From NCBI RefSeq assembly GCF_014207905.1, contig NZ_JACHLB010000004.1:460889-524888 (forward strand): a stretch of 64,000 nt of DNA. The letters run 5' to 3'. Below the pieces are notes generated by a model that searched no databases, was not told where the DNA came from, and saw nothing but the letters and a program-made list of their open reading frames with translations. The DNA comes from Flavobacterium notoginsengisoli. GTDB lineage: Bacteria; Bacteroidota; Bacteroidia; Flavobacteriales; Flavobacteriaceae. A program made the position numbers and the translations under genes. Positions 18,348 through 25,837 of the stretch are shown here, one piece after another. Position 1 is the stretch's first letter. Every line of letters starts with the position of its first letter.

Positions 18348-19229
18348 ATGTCAAATATCAGTTTAATTATCGAAGAACGTGCTGCCAATATTGGCAACTT
18401 TATGGTAGGTCGTTTATTGCCTTTCCGTGAAAAAAGAGCTGTTGGACCATTTGTCTTTATCGATCATATGGGGCCAGCACATTTAAGTGACCACGAAAAT
18501 ATGGATGTTCCTCCGCATCCGCATATTGGGCTTTCTACGCTAACTTTTTTGTTTGAAGGAAGTATCATGCACCGCGACAGTTTAGGAACCGAATTGGAAA
18601 TAAAACCAGGCGCTGTAAACTGGATGACCGCCGGAAAAGGAATCGTTCACTCTGAGAGAACTCCTGAATATTTAAGACATTCAGATAAAATGCTTCACGG
18701 ATTACAGATTTGGGTAGCGCTTCCAAAAGAATTAGAACAAATGGATCCGAATTTCACGCATGTTGAAGCAGATGATATTCCGGCTTGGGAAGAAGATGGT
18801 GTTTCATACAAATTAATTGCTGGTGAAGCTTTTGGCAAAAAATCTCCAGTTCCTGTTTATAGTCCGTTGTATTTTATTGAAATTAAGAGCAAAGAAGCTA
18901 AAAAAATCAATATTGGGCATCACTTATTTGGTGAAAGCGGTTTGTATATTTTAGAAGGAAGCATTAAAAGTGGTGAACACGTTTACGATCCGAAGCAAAT
19001 TTTAATTACAACTGAAGCTTCTCTTTGTGAATTTGAAATTGCTGAAAATTCAACTGTATATCTTTTTGGCGGACAGCCATTTCCTGAAGAACATTTTATC
19101 TTCTGGAACTTCGTTTCTTCAGATAAAGAATTGATCGAAAAAGCTAAAAAAGACTGGACAGAACAAACTTTTCCAAAAGTTCCAGGAGAAACCGAATTTG
19201 TTCCATTACCTCAACCAAGAATTAAATAA
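18348..19229 (+). CDS. Pirin family protein
   Basis: 293 residues, two cupin domains. The N-terminal cupin carries all four metal ligands of pirin: H57 and H59 (PPHPHIGLSTLTFLFEG), H101 and E103 (GIVHSER). The C-terminal domain has GLYILEGSIKSGEHVY and YLFGGQPFPEEHFIFWNFVSS. Bacterial pirins can have quercetin 2,3-dioxygenase activity or act as redox-sensing partners; which applies is unknown. Its stop is 2 bases from the OsmC start, so the two are co-transcribed, which suits a redox-stress role. Confidence 0.93.
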   Translation: MSNISLIIEERAANIGNFMVGRLLPFREKRAVGPFVFIDHMGPAHLSDHENMDVPPHPHIGLSTLTFLFEGSIMHRDSLGTELEIKPGAVNWMTAGKGIVHSERTPEYLRHSDKMLHGLQIWVALPKELEQMDPNFTHVEADDIPAWEEDGVSYKLIAGEAFGKKSPVPVYSPLYFIEIKSKEAKKINIGHHLFGESGLYILEGSIKSGEHVYDPKQILITTEASLCEFEIAENSTVYLFGGQPFPEEHFIFWNFVSSDKELIEKAKKDWTEQTFPKVPGETEFVPLPQPRIK

Positions 19230-19231
19230 TT

Positions 19232-19627
19232 ATGGATACGATTTCAGCAAAAATAGATACACGTTTGTATCGTACGGAAATTACTTCTGCAAGCGGAAAT
19301 GTTTTAATTTCAGATGAACCGCAACAACTAGGAGGTAAAAACTTAGGCTTAAATCCTACCGAACTTTTGGCTTCTTCCCTAGCTTCTTGCACATTGATCA
19401 CTTTACGAATGTACATTAATCGCAAACAATGGAATGTCGAAGAAATTAACATCAAAATTGATTTCGAAAGAGATTCAGAGCGAAATTGTACCTCATTTAC
19501 TAGAAAAATTGAAGTGATTGGCGATGTTGACCAAGAACAAAGACAAAGATTAGAAACGATTGCAAACAGCTGTCCAATTCATAAAACACTGACACATTCA
19601 ATCGAAATTAAAACGACATTAATATAA
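19232..19627 (+). CDS. OsmC-family peroxide/organic hydroperoxide resistance protein
   Basis: 131 residues. It has the two reactive cysteines of the OsmC/Ohr fold: one in LASSLASCTLITLRMY, the other in ANSCPIHKTLTHS, and the preceding GLNPTELLAS loop. The shorter YhfA-like branch fits better than true Ohr. Expected role: thiol-based reduction of peroxides. It is the middle gene of pirin-OsmC-GNAT, with intergenic gaps of 2 and 5 bases. Confidence 0.9.
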   Translation: MDTISAKIDTRLYRTEITSASGNVLISDEPQQLGGKNLGLNPTELLASSLASCTLITLRMYINRKQWNVEEINIKIDFERDSERNCTSFTRKIEVIGDVDQEQRQRLETIANSCPIHKTLTHSIEIKTTLI

Positions 19628-19632
19628 TTACA

Positions 19633-19917
19633 ATGGAAATTCAACAAATAAACGATATAAGAAAAGGCTATTTTGAAGCTGTAGAAGACGGAAAAGAAGC
19701 TGGAAAAATGACCTATACTTGGGCAGGTGATTCTAAATTCATTATTGACCATACAGAAGTTAGTCCCGAATTCAACGGAAAAGGTGTAGGCAAAAAACTC
19801 GTTATGGCTTCGGTAGAATATGCAAGAGCAAACAATCTAAAAATTATCCCGCTTTGTCCTTTTGCAAAAAGTGTTTTTGATAAGGTTGAAGAAATACGTG
19901 ATGTACTTTTTTCTTAA
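19633..19917 (+). CDS. Small GNAT-like N-acetyltransferase (YidJ type)
   Basis: 94 residues, a minimal GNAT domain. The acetyl-CoA loop is seen as HTEVSPEFNGKGVGKKLV, followed by ASVEYARANNLKIIPLCPFAKSVFDK, typical of the small GCN5-related family (YidJ/YjdJ). Substrate unknown. It is the last gene of the pirin operon. After the stop come imperfect tandem copies of GATACTAAGATGCTAAGGTT and a hairpin at 19987-20029. Confidence 0.9.
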   Translation: MEIQQINDIRKGYFEAVEDGKEAGKMTYTWAGDSKFIIDHTEVSPEFNGKGVGKKLVMASVEYARANNLKIIPLCPFAKSVFDKVEEIRDVLFS

Positions 19918-19986
19918 AAAGGTGCTGAGATACTAAGATGCTAAGGTTCTAAGATTTTTTAACCGCAAAGCAAGCAAAGAATTACG

Positions 19987-20029
19987 CAAAGTTCGCAAAG
20001 TTTTTTCAGACAAAGCTTTGCGAACTTTT
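19987..20029. repeat. Inverted repeat after the GNAT gene
   Basis: CAAAGTTCGCAAAG (19987-20000) faces CTTTGCGAACTTTT (20016-20029), 13 of 14 bases paired, loop 15. It lies among GCAAAG/CTTTGCG repeats (19962-20085) of a kind I know from flavobacterial intergenic regions. It may act as a terminator. Confidence 0.6.
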
Positions 20030-20127
20030 GCATTTCTATTAAGTCAAATTTGGAATTAAACCTTGCGTTCTTTGCGTTAAAAAAACAATACAACGAAATT
20101 CAATTTTCAAATCTCGTCCAAAACTCC

Positions 20128-20135
20128 TACATTTG
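20128..20135 (+). promoter_or_regulatory. -7 box of the adenosine deaminase gene
   Basis: TACATTTG, 21 bases before the ATG at 20157. No clear TTG at -33. Confidence 0.5.
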
Positions 20136-20156
20136 CATGTAATTTAAACTTAATGT

Positions 20157-21602
20157 ATGACAAGGATAATTACGCTTTTCTGTATTTTTATAGCACAAAT
20201 CGGCTTTTCTCAATCGGCTGAGAGTTATTTAGAAAAAATCAGAAATAATGAAGCTCTCTTAACAGCTTTCTTCCAACAAATGCCAAAAGGAGGCGATTTA
20301 CACCATCACTTTTCAGGATCCGTTTATGCAGAACCTCTTTTAGAAAGAGCTATTGCAGAAGACTTTTATTTGAATATTGAAACTATGGCGGTTTCTAAAA
20401 CAAAACCTGCAAAAGGAAAGTGGAAAAAGTTCTCTACTATAATAGAAGAAGAAAAATTAAATCCCGAAAAATTAGAAAATGAAAAGTTAGATTACTACAA
20501 ACAGCAGATTATGCAAACTTGGTCTATTAAAGACTACAATGGTTCTGTACCTTCTGATGATCAGTTTTTTGATTCTTTCATGAAATTTGAACCAACAATT
20601 CAAGGTCATTTTGCTGAAGGAATGTTGGAATTGAAAAAACGTGCCATTGCCGAAAATGTTCTTTATATAGAAACACAATTATCTACAATTCCGTGTGATA
20701 TGAATGTTTCTGATTTGACTGATTTCAATACAAAACTTCGACAATCTGCAAGTCAAAAAGACGAAAAAGCAGTTTTAAAACTTTTAGACGATTTGTATAA
20801 ATCACTTCAGAAAAAAGACGCTAAAAAATATGCTGAAGATTTCAATACTAATTTCTTAGCAAAACTGCACAAAGACCTAAAAATGGACGATGAAAAGTTT
20901 ACGATGCGTTATCAAAACTTTGTTCTTCGTTTTATGGAACCTGTAGATTTATTTAAAAATCTAGTAATTGCTTTTATTTCGTCAAGCGAAAGTAAATTGA
21001 CCGCGGGTGTAAATATCGTTTCTCCAGAACATGGAGAAACTTCTATGAAAGATTATTGGCTTCACATGGTCATGTTTAAATACTGCCACGATAAATTTCC
21101 AGACGTAAAATACACGCTTCATGCGGGAGAATTGACTTTAGGTTTGGTTCAGCCAGAAGAATTAACTTGGCATATTAACGATGCGATTCATGTTGCTGGA
21201 GCAAACAGAATTGGTCACGGAGTTGATATGGCGTACGAAGCAAATTCGTATGATTTATTGAAATATATGGCTCAAAAAAATATTCCGATTGAAATCAACT
21301 TAACTAGCAACGAATTTATTTTAAAAGTAAAAGAAAACAGGCATCCATTTACGCTTTATAAAGATTTTAATGTGCCAATTGTGATTAGCACTGACGACGC
21401 AGGAATTTTAAGAAGTAATATGACAGAACAATATGTTTTATTGGCAAAAAGATATCCTGACGTAAATTATGAAACGATAAAAAAATACGTTTACAATAGT
21501 ATCAATTACAGTTTTATTCAGGATGCATCGGTTAAAAATCAATTAATCAAAGATTTAGACAATCGTTTTAAAACTTTTGAAGCGAAATTTTCTAAAAACT
21601 AA
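20157..21602 (+). CDS. Secreted adenosine deaminase (ADGF-like)
   Basis: 481 residues with a signal peptide (about 1-18, GFSQS). The deaminase TIM-barrel motifs are in order: KGGDLHHHFSGS (metal histidines), LHAGE (catalytic Glu), RIGHGVD, and STDDAG (metal Asp). There is a long insertion between the first and later motifs, as in the exported ADGF/CECR1-type enzymes; cytosolic Add proteins are about 330 residues. Predicted reaction: adenosine to inosine and ammonia outside the cytoplasm, allowing salvage of environmental nucleosides. Single gene with its own promoter box, followed by an inverted repeat. Confidence 0.9.
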   Translation: MTRIITLFCIFIAQIGFSQSAESYLEKIRNNEALLTAFFQQMPKGGDLHHHFSGSVYAEPLLERAIAEDFYLNIETMAVSKTKPAKGKWKKFSTIIEEEKLNPEKLENEKLDYYKQQIMQTWSIKDYNGSVPSDDQFFDSFMKFEPTIQGHFAEGMLELKKRAIAENVLYIETQLSTIPCDMNVSDLTDFNTKLRQSASQKDEKAVLKLLDDLYKSLQKKDAKKYAEDFNTNFLAKLHKDLKMDDEKFTMRYQNFVLRFMEPVDLFKNLVIAFISSSESKLTAGVNIVSPEHGETSMKDYWLHMVMFKYCHDKFPDVKYTLHAGELTLGLVQPEELTWHINDAIHVAGANRIGHGVDMAYEANSYDLLKYMAQKNIPIEINLTSNEFILKVKENRHPFTLYKDFNVPIVISTDDAGILRSNMTEQYVLLAKRYPDVNYETIKKYVYNSINYSFIQDASVKNQLIKDLDNRFKTFEAKFSKN

Positions 21603-21624
21603 AATTCTCAAATCTGTGCGAAAG

Positions 21625-21723
21625 TTTCACGCAGATTTTAAACAAATTTAAGCTGATTAATGCAGATTTTTTTCTAAAATATTAAAAATAAAATCTGCTT
21701 AAATCTGCAAAATCTGCGTGAAA
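21625..21723. repeat. Inverted repeat between adenosine deaminase and monooxygenase genes
   Basis: TTTCACGCAGATTTT (21625-21639) is perfectly complementary to AAAATCTGCGTGAAA (21709-21723). The interior holds further AATCTGC copies in both directions. It is an element of dispersed-repeat character and fills the whole gap. Confidence 0.7.
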
Positions 21724-21735
21724 AAAAATTAAAAT

Positions 21736-22038
21736 ATGATTCTAGAAGCAGTATTTCTTTTCGTAAAACCAGAATTAGCAAGTCAATTTGAAGCTGATTT
21801 TGCAAAAGCAAGTCAATATATTTCATCAATCGATGGTTATTTAGGACATCGTTTGGAAAAATGTCTTGAAGTCGAAAACAAATATCTTTTATTGGTTGAT
21901 TGGAACACGCTTGAAGATCACACAGTCGGTTTCAGAACTTCCGAAGCGTATTTGGAATGGAAAAAGCTTTTACATCATTATTACGAACCGTTTCCAATTG
22001 TAGAACATTTTGAAACAGTTTTCGAGAATAAAAAATAA
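21736..22038 (+). CDS. Antibiotic biosynthesis monooxygenase (ABM) fold protein
   Basis: 100 residues, a single dimeric alpha/beta-barrel domain: MILEAVFLFVKPELASQFEADFAKA, GYLGHRLEKCLEVENKYLLLVDW and the DHTVGFRTSEAYLEWKKLLHHYYEPFPIVEHFE end typical of this family. ABM-fold proteins include quinol monooxygenases, haem-degrading enzymes and inactive members; the substrate cannot be told. Single gene between two repeat-filled gaps. Confidence 0.85.
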   Translation: MILEAVFLFVKPELASQFEADFAKASQYISSIDGYLGHRLEKCLEVENKYLLLVDWNTLEDHTVGFRTSEAYLEWKKLLHHYYEPFPIVEHFETVFENKK

Positions 22039-22066
22039 TAGTTATGCTTTGTGCAAAAAAAAATAA

Positions 22067-22215
22067 ACACATAGAAACATAGATTTTAAAGTAAATAGGA
22101 ATCAAGAATTTAGAAAAAAATCTAGATTTTAACACATAGATTACAATTGAAGCTATGTGCATTGATGCAAGTGAAACGCCTTTTACAGACAAAGAAAAAC
22201 TATGTCTCTATGTGT
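22067..22215. repeat. Long-range inverted repeat between the ABM gene and rlmH
   Basis: ACACATAGAAACATAG (22067-22082) faces CTATGTCTCTATGTGT (22200-22215), 15 of 16 paired. Further copies of ACATAGATT lie inside, and AATTCGTG triplets follow. No gene lies in the gap 22039-22268. Confidence 0.65.
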
Positions 22216-22268
22216 TTAAATTAAATTCGTGCTAATTCGTGAAATTCGTGGCAAAAAACTTTTAACCA

Positions 22269-22742
22269 ATGAACATCAAACTTATCGCAATAGGCAAAAC
22301 AGATAATAAATCGCTTCAAACTCTGATTGACGATTATACCAAACGTTTGTCGTTTTACATCAAATTTGATCTGGAGATCATTCCCGACATCAAAAACGTA
22401 AAAAACTTATCTGAAAGTCAGCAAAAGGAAAAAGAAGGTGAATTGATATTATCAAAACTTTCTCCAACCGATCAATTAATTTTATTGGATGAAAATGGAA
22501 AAAACTTCTCCAGCGTAGGTTTTTCTGAAGAATTACAAAAGAAAATGAACTCCGGCGTAAAAACTTTGGTTTATGTAATTGGCGGTCCTTATGGATTTTC
22601 TGAAACGGTTTATAAAAAAGCACAGGGAAAAGTTTCGCTTTCGCTAATGACGTTTTCGCATCAAATGGTTCGCTTATTTTTTATCGAACAATTGTACCGC
22701 GGATTTACGATTTTAAGGAATGAACCTTATCATCATCAGTGA
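22269..22742 (+). CDS. rlmH: 23S rRNA (pseudouridine1915-N3)-methyltransferase RlmH
   Basis: 157 residues, the usual size. SPOUT-class fold with the C-terminal knot: LILLDENGKNFSS, VYVIGGPYGFSE, then LSLMTFSHQMVRLFFIEQLY and the terminal RNEPYHHQ that completes the active site. It methylates pseudouridine 1915 in helix 69 of 23S rRNA using S-adenosylmethionine. Start MNIKLIAIGKTDNK is typical. Single gene, followed by the 22794-22840 inverted repeat. Confidence 0.97.
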   Translation: MNIKLIAIGKTDNKSLQTLIDDYTKRLSFYIKFDLEIIPDIKNVKNLSESQQKEKEGELILSKLSPTDQLILLDENGKNFSSVGFSEELQKKMNSGVKTLVYVIGGPYGFSETVYKKAQGKVSLSLMTFSHQMVRLFFIEQLYRGFTILRNEPYHHQ

Positions 22743-22793
22743 TTTTTTGTTTGAAGTTTCAAGTTTTTTTGTTTCAGGTTTATCTAAAAAAGG

Positions 22794-22840
22794 CTTCGAC
22801 TTCGCTCAGCCTGACATTGTCATCCTGAGCGAAGTCGAAG
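22794..22840. repeat. Inverted repeat, second copy of the CTTCGACTTCGCTCAG element
   Basis: CTTCGACTTCGCTCAG (22794-22809) faces CTGAGCGAAGTCGAAG (22825-22840), a perfect 16-bp stem. The loop itself contains TGACA/TGTCA. It shares its arms with 18115-18187 and sits between the convergent rlmH and lipoprotein genes. Confidence 0.85.
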
Positions 22841-22854
22841 GAAAGTTTCGAGTT

Positions 22855-23487
22855 TTAGAAAATATATTCTATCGGAAGTTTATCAAGATTGTACGTTACT
22901 TCCTTTTGCAATATAATCTTGTATTGGAGATATTCTTCATAACTCATATCCTTATCAAACAAAAAGACCAAATTTGGTACACTTTTAAATTTTATACTGT
23001 AAAATTGCTTTAAAATCTCTGCAATTTTTATTTCCTGATTTCCCATAAAAACCTGCTGTTTTCCTTTTTTAAAATAAACAACAAAACTTCCCTGAGCAGG
23101 CCTTTCTGTTTTATAAAACACTTTCGTAAAAGGCAGAAAAGCTAAATTCTTTCCAACAGAATCTGCGTAAGAATAATAGTTTTCAGATTCTTCATTTTGA
23201 TGCATTTTCTCGTTACGTTTTTTATCCTGCATTTTCATTACTTGCGGAATCACTAATTTCAAAGGAAGACGTTTGTCAATATTCAAAATCCAGTTGGTCG
23301 AAATGATGGCACTTTTTCGGTTCAAATCGGCGATTGTATCTTTTCCTTCTGTTTTAAAGAAGATGTAAATTGGAGAATGATCTTGAACGTCTTTTACTAT
23401 TGTTAGGCTTGATTTTGGAAGTAAAACGTCTTCTTTTTTTCCGCAGGAGAAAAGAAGAAACAACATAATTATTGCAAAGTATTTCAT
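22855..23487 (-). CDS. Hypothetical lipoprotein
   Basis: 210 residues. The N-terminus MKYFAIIMLFLLFSCGKKED is a lipoprotein signal with the acylated cysteine at residue 15. The rest is soluble and basic (many Lys), with mixed strand and helix composition (DHSPIYIFFKTEGKDTIADLN, FLPFTKVFYKTERPAQGSFVVYF). I do not recognise a family. It begins 3 bases after the YwqK-like gene ends, so the two are probably one transcript. Confidence 0.75.
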   Translation of the reverse strand: MKYFAIIMLFLLFSCGKKEDVLLPKSSLTIVKDVQDHSPIYIFFKTEGKDTIADLNRKSAIISTNWILNIDKRLPLKLVIPQVMKMQDKKRNEKMHQNEESENYYSYADSVGKNLAFLPFTKVFYKTERPAQGSFVVYFKKGKQQVFMGNQEIKIAEILKQFYSIKFKSVPNLVFLFDKDMSYEEYLQYKIILQKEVTYNLDKLPIEYIF

Positions 23488-23490
23488 ATT

Positions 23491-24126
23491 TTATTTCTCT
23501 TTTTTATTGTTTTTTCTAAATTTTGTCTTCTTTTTTAACTCTCCTTCTTTATAAAACTCAATTAGATATAAAAAGCCATTAGAATCATAATTAAAGAATT
23601 GTCCTTCTCTTTTTCCATCAACAAAAGTTCCATCAAATGACAATTTTCCATTGTCATGATACCCTACAAATTTCCCATTTTCGATACCATTTCGATAATC
23701 TAAAAAACCAGATAATACTCCGTTGCTATATTTTTTTATTTGACCATTTGCTAAATTGTTCTCGTACGGAATTTCATCCATCAATATTTTATCCTCAGAA
23801 AATCTTTGCCAAACCCCCTCTTTTTTCCCTTCTTTATAACCAATTTTCCACTTTACTTTACCATCTGGATATTTATAAAAGAAAGTACCATCAATTTTTC
23901 CTCTTTTTACTTCAATAACACAGTAATCATTTTCATACTTACTGTATACAAGCCACTTTCCATTCTCTAAAGAATCTTTAAATATTTTTTGATTTGGTTC
24001 AAGCTCACTTGGTTCGCTAACTTTTTCAGGATAAACAAAATCAAATTCCTCATTTATCGAAGTAAAGTTTTGACTATAAGAGAGAAATGCATTAAAGAAT
24101 AAAAAAAATAAAAATAGTTTCTTCAT
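23491..24126 (-). CDS. YwqK-type MORN-variant repeat secreted protein
   Basis: 211 residues with a signal peptide (MKKLFLFFLFFNAFLSYSQN). Residues about 60-200 hold MORN-variant repeats: G...Y.Y.DGKVKWKIGYKEGKKEGVW, ANGQIKKYSNGVLSGFLDYRNGIENG, YHDNGKLSFDGTFVDGKREGQFFNY. Automatic annotation often calls these YwqK family antitoxins, but secretion and the lack of a toxin partner argue against a toxin-antitoxin role. The downstream gene is a lipoprotein. Function unknown, likely an envelope protein. Confidence 0.85.
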   Translation of the reverse strand: MKKLFLFFLFFNAFLSYSQNFTSINEEFDFVYPEKVSEPSELEPNQKIFKDSLENGKWLVYSKYENDYCVIEVKRGKIDGTFFYKYPDGKVKWKIGYKEGKKEGVWQRFSEDKILMDEIPYENNLANGQIKKYSNGVLSGFLDYRNGIENGKFVGYHDNGKLSFDGTFVDGKREGQFFNYDSNGFLYLIEFYKEGELKKKTKFRKNNKKEK

Positions 24127-24157
24127 AAATTTAAAGTTTGGTTAAAAATCAAACAGA

Positions 24158-24982
24158 TTAGAAACTCATCTTATTGTACAAAGTAACACATTCCACCGCT
24201 TCTTTCACATCATGAACGCGAAGAATTTTTGCTCCTTTTGTCAAAGCAATCGTATTCAGAAAAGTGGTTCCGTTTAAAGCTTCCTGCGGTGTAATATCAA
24301 GTGTTTTATAAATCATTGATTTTCTCGAAATCCCAACCAAAACAGGTAATTCTAAAAGATTAAAAAGTTCCATTTTCTGCATCACTTCGTAATTCTGATC
24401 GGTTGTTTTCGCAAAACCGAAACCAGGATCCAAAATCAAATCGTTAATTCCTAAAGCTCTCGCCTTTTTCACTTTTTCTGAGAAATAAAAAAGCATTTCT
24501 TTTAGAATATCATCGTATTGTGTCAAACTTTGCATCGTCTGCGGATTACCTCGCATGTGCATCATAATGTATGGAACGTTGTATTTGGCAATTACTTCAA
24601 ACATTTTATCGTCCAATTCACCGGCTGCAATATCATTTATGATTGCCGCACCGCTTTCTATACTCGCTTTGGCAACTTCAGCTCTAAAAGTATCAATCGA
24701 TAATAATGCTTCTGGAAAATGCTTTAAAATCAATTCTATTGCAGGAACAATGCGGTCGATTTCTTCTTGTTCTGTAACAAATTCCGCACTTGGTTTACTA
24801 GAATACGCACCAATATCAATAAATGTTGCTCCCTCAGAAATCATTTTACCAACCTGAGAAATAATTTCGTCTTCGTTTTTATATTTTCCTCCGTCAAAGA
24901 AAGAATTTGGCGTTACATTCAGAATTCCCATTACTTTAGGAATTGATAAATCTATAAGTTTGCCTTTACAATTAATTGTCAT
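24158..24982 (-). CDS. folP: Dihydropteroate synthase
   Basis: 274 residues from the internal ATG (MTINCKGKLIDLS); an upstream ATG would add ten residues of low-complexity Lys/Thr sequence. Pterin and phosphate motifs: GILNVTPNSFFDGG, FIDIGAYSSKPSA, LSIDTFRAEVA, IINDIAAGE, MHMRGNPQTMQ, DPGFGFAKT and GISRKSMI. The enzyme joins dihydropterin pyrophosphate to p-aminobenzoate in folate synthesis and is the target of sulfonamides. It is divergent from the DUF1599 gene, with a repeat-filled gap (25013-25209). Confidence 0.96.
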   Translation of the reverse strand: MTINCKGKLIDLSIPKVMGILNVTPNSFFDGGKYKNEDEIISQVGKMISEGATFIDIGAYSSKPSAEFVTEQEEIDRIVPAIELILKHFPEALLSIDTFRAEVAKASIESGAAIINDIAAGELDDKMFEVIAKYNVPYIMMHMRGNPQTMQSLTQYDDILKEMLFYFSEKVKKARALGINDLILDPGFGFAKTTDQNYEVMQKMELFNLLELPVLVGISRKSMIYKTLDITPQEALNGTTFLNTIALTKGAKILRVHDVKEAVECVTLYNKMSF

Positions 24983-25010
24983 TTGTTTTGTTGTTTTGTT
25001 TTTTTGTTTC

Positions 25011-25070
25011 AAGTTTAAGGTTTCAAGTTGGTTCAGATTGCGTATTTCAGGAACTTGAAACCTGAAACTT
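25011..25070. repeat. Inverted repeat in the folP-DUF1599 gap
   Basis: AAGTTTAAGGTTTCAAGTT (25011-25029) faces AACTTGAAACCTGAAACTT (25052-25070), 18 of 19 paired. More TTGAAAC/GTTTCAA copies continue to about 25160. Confidence 0.65.
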
Positions 25071-25147
25071 TAAACTTTAAACTTTTACATTATAAATTTC
25101 ATTAACACTTTGTTTAGAAAAAACTTGAAACAAAGCAAACCTGAAAC

Positions 25148-25179
25148 TTGAAACTCTTAAAAAATTATCCTTATTTTTG
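25148..25179 (+). promoter_or_regulatory. Promoter of the DUF1599 gene
   Basis: TTG (25148-25150), 21-base spacer, TATTTTTG (25172-25179). The start codon follows at 25210. Confidence 0.55.
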
Positions 25180-25209
25180 AAGAAATTTTAGCAAATATAC
25201 AGCATATAA

Positions 25210-25752
25210 ATGAAGAATACTTCCCAAGAATTTGATAATGTTATCGCGGTTTGCCGTACGTTGTTTATCAATAAAATGACAGATTACGGCAGTGCATGGA
25301 GAATTTTAAGACTACCATCGCTAACTGACCAGATTTTCATAAAAGCACAACGAATCAGAAGTTTACAGGAAAACGAAGTCCGTAAAGTAGATGAAGACGA
25401 AAAAGGAGAATTTATCGGAATCATCAATTATTCTATTATGGCTTTGATTCAGTTAGAATTAGGTGTTGTAGATCAGCCTGATTTGGATGTTGAAAAAGCA
25501 ACTGAATTGTACGATGCTAAAGTAAAATTAACGAAAGATTTAATGGAAGCTAAAAATCATGATTACGGAGAAGCTTGGCGTGATATGCGTGTAAGCTCTT
25601 TAACCGATTTGATTTTACAGAAATTACTTCGTGTCAAGCAAATTGAAGACAACAAAGGAAAAACAATAGTTTCTGAAGGAATTGATGCCAATTATCAGGA
25701 TATGATTAATTATTCTGTTTTTGCATTGATTTTAAATCCTATTACTAAATAA
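25210..25752 (+). CDS. DUF1599 domain protein
   Basis: 180 residues made of two related halves, each with a DYG..WR motif: MTDYGSAWRILRLPSLTDQIFIKAQRIRSL and NHDYGEAWRDMRVSSLTDLILQKLLRVKQIE. This internal duplication is the DUF1599 signature. The fold is all-helical and has been linked to nucleotide pyrophosphohydrolase-like proteins; the activity is not known. In Bacteroidota it commonly sits between folP and the DoxX-type gene and tpiA, as here. A 16-bp inverted repeat separates it from the next gene. Confidence 0.9.
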   Translation: MKNTSQEFDNVIAVCRTLFINKMTDYGSAWRILRLPSLTDQIFIKAQRIRSLQENEVRKVDEDEKGEFIGIINYSIMALIQLELGVVDQPDLDVEKATELYDAKVKLTKDLMEAKNHDYGEAWRDMRVSSLTDLILQKLLRVKQIEDNKGKTIVSEGIDANYQDMINYSVFALILNPITK

Positions 25753-25765
25753 AATTCCAAATTTA

Positions 25766-25805
25766 AAATTCCAAATTCCAATGCTAAACTTGGAATTTGG
25801 AATTT
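25766..25805. repeat. Perfect 16-bp inverted repeat
   Basis: AAATTCCAAATTCCAA (25766-25781) and TTGGAATTTGGAATTT (25790-25805), loop of 8. It may terminate or process the DUF1599 transcript. Confidence 0.75.
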
Positions 25806-25837
25806 AATTTTTGGGATTTAACCCAATTCTATACAAC

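Noticed and set aside
23491..24126. Toxin-antitoxin module (YwqK antitoxin)
   Set aside because: The protein has a signal peptide and MORN repeats, and its neighbour is a lipoprotein, not a toxin.
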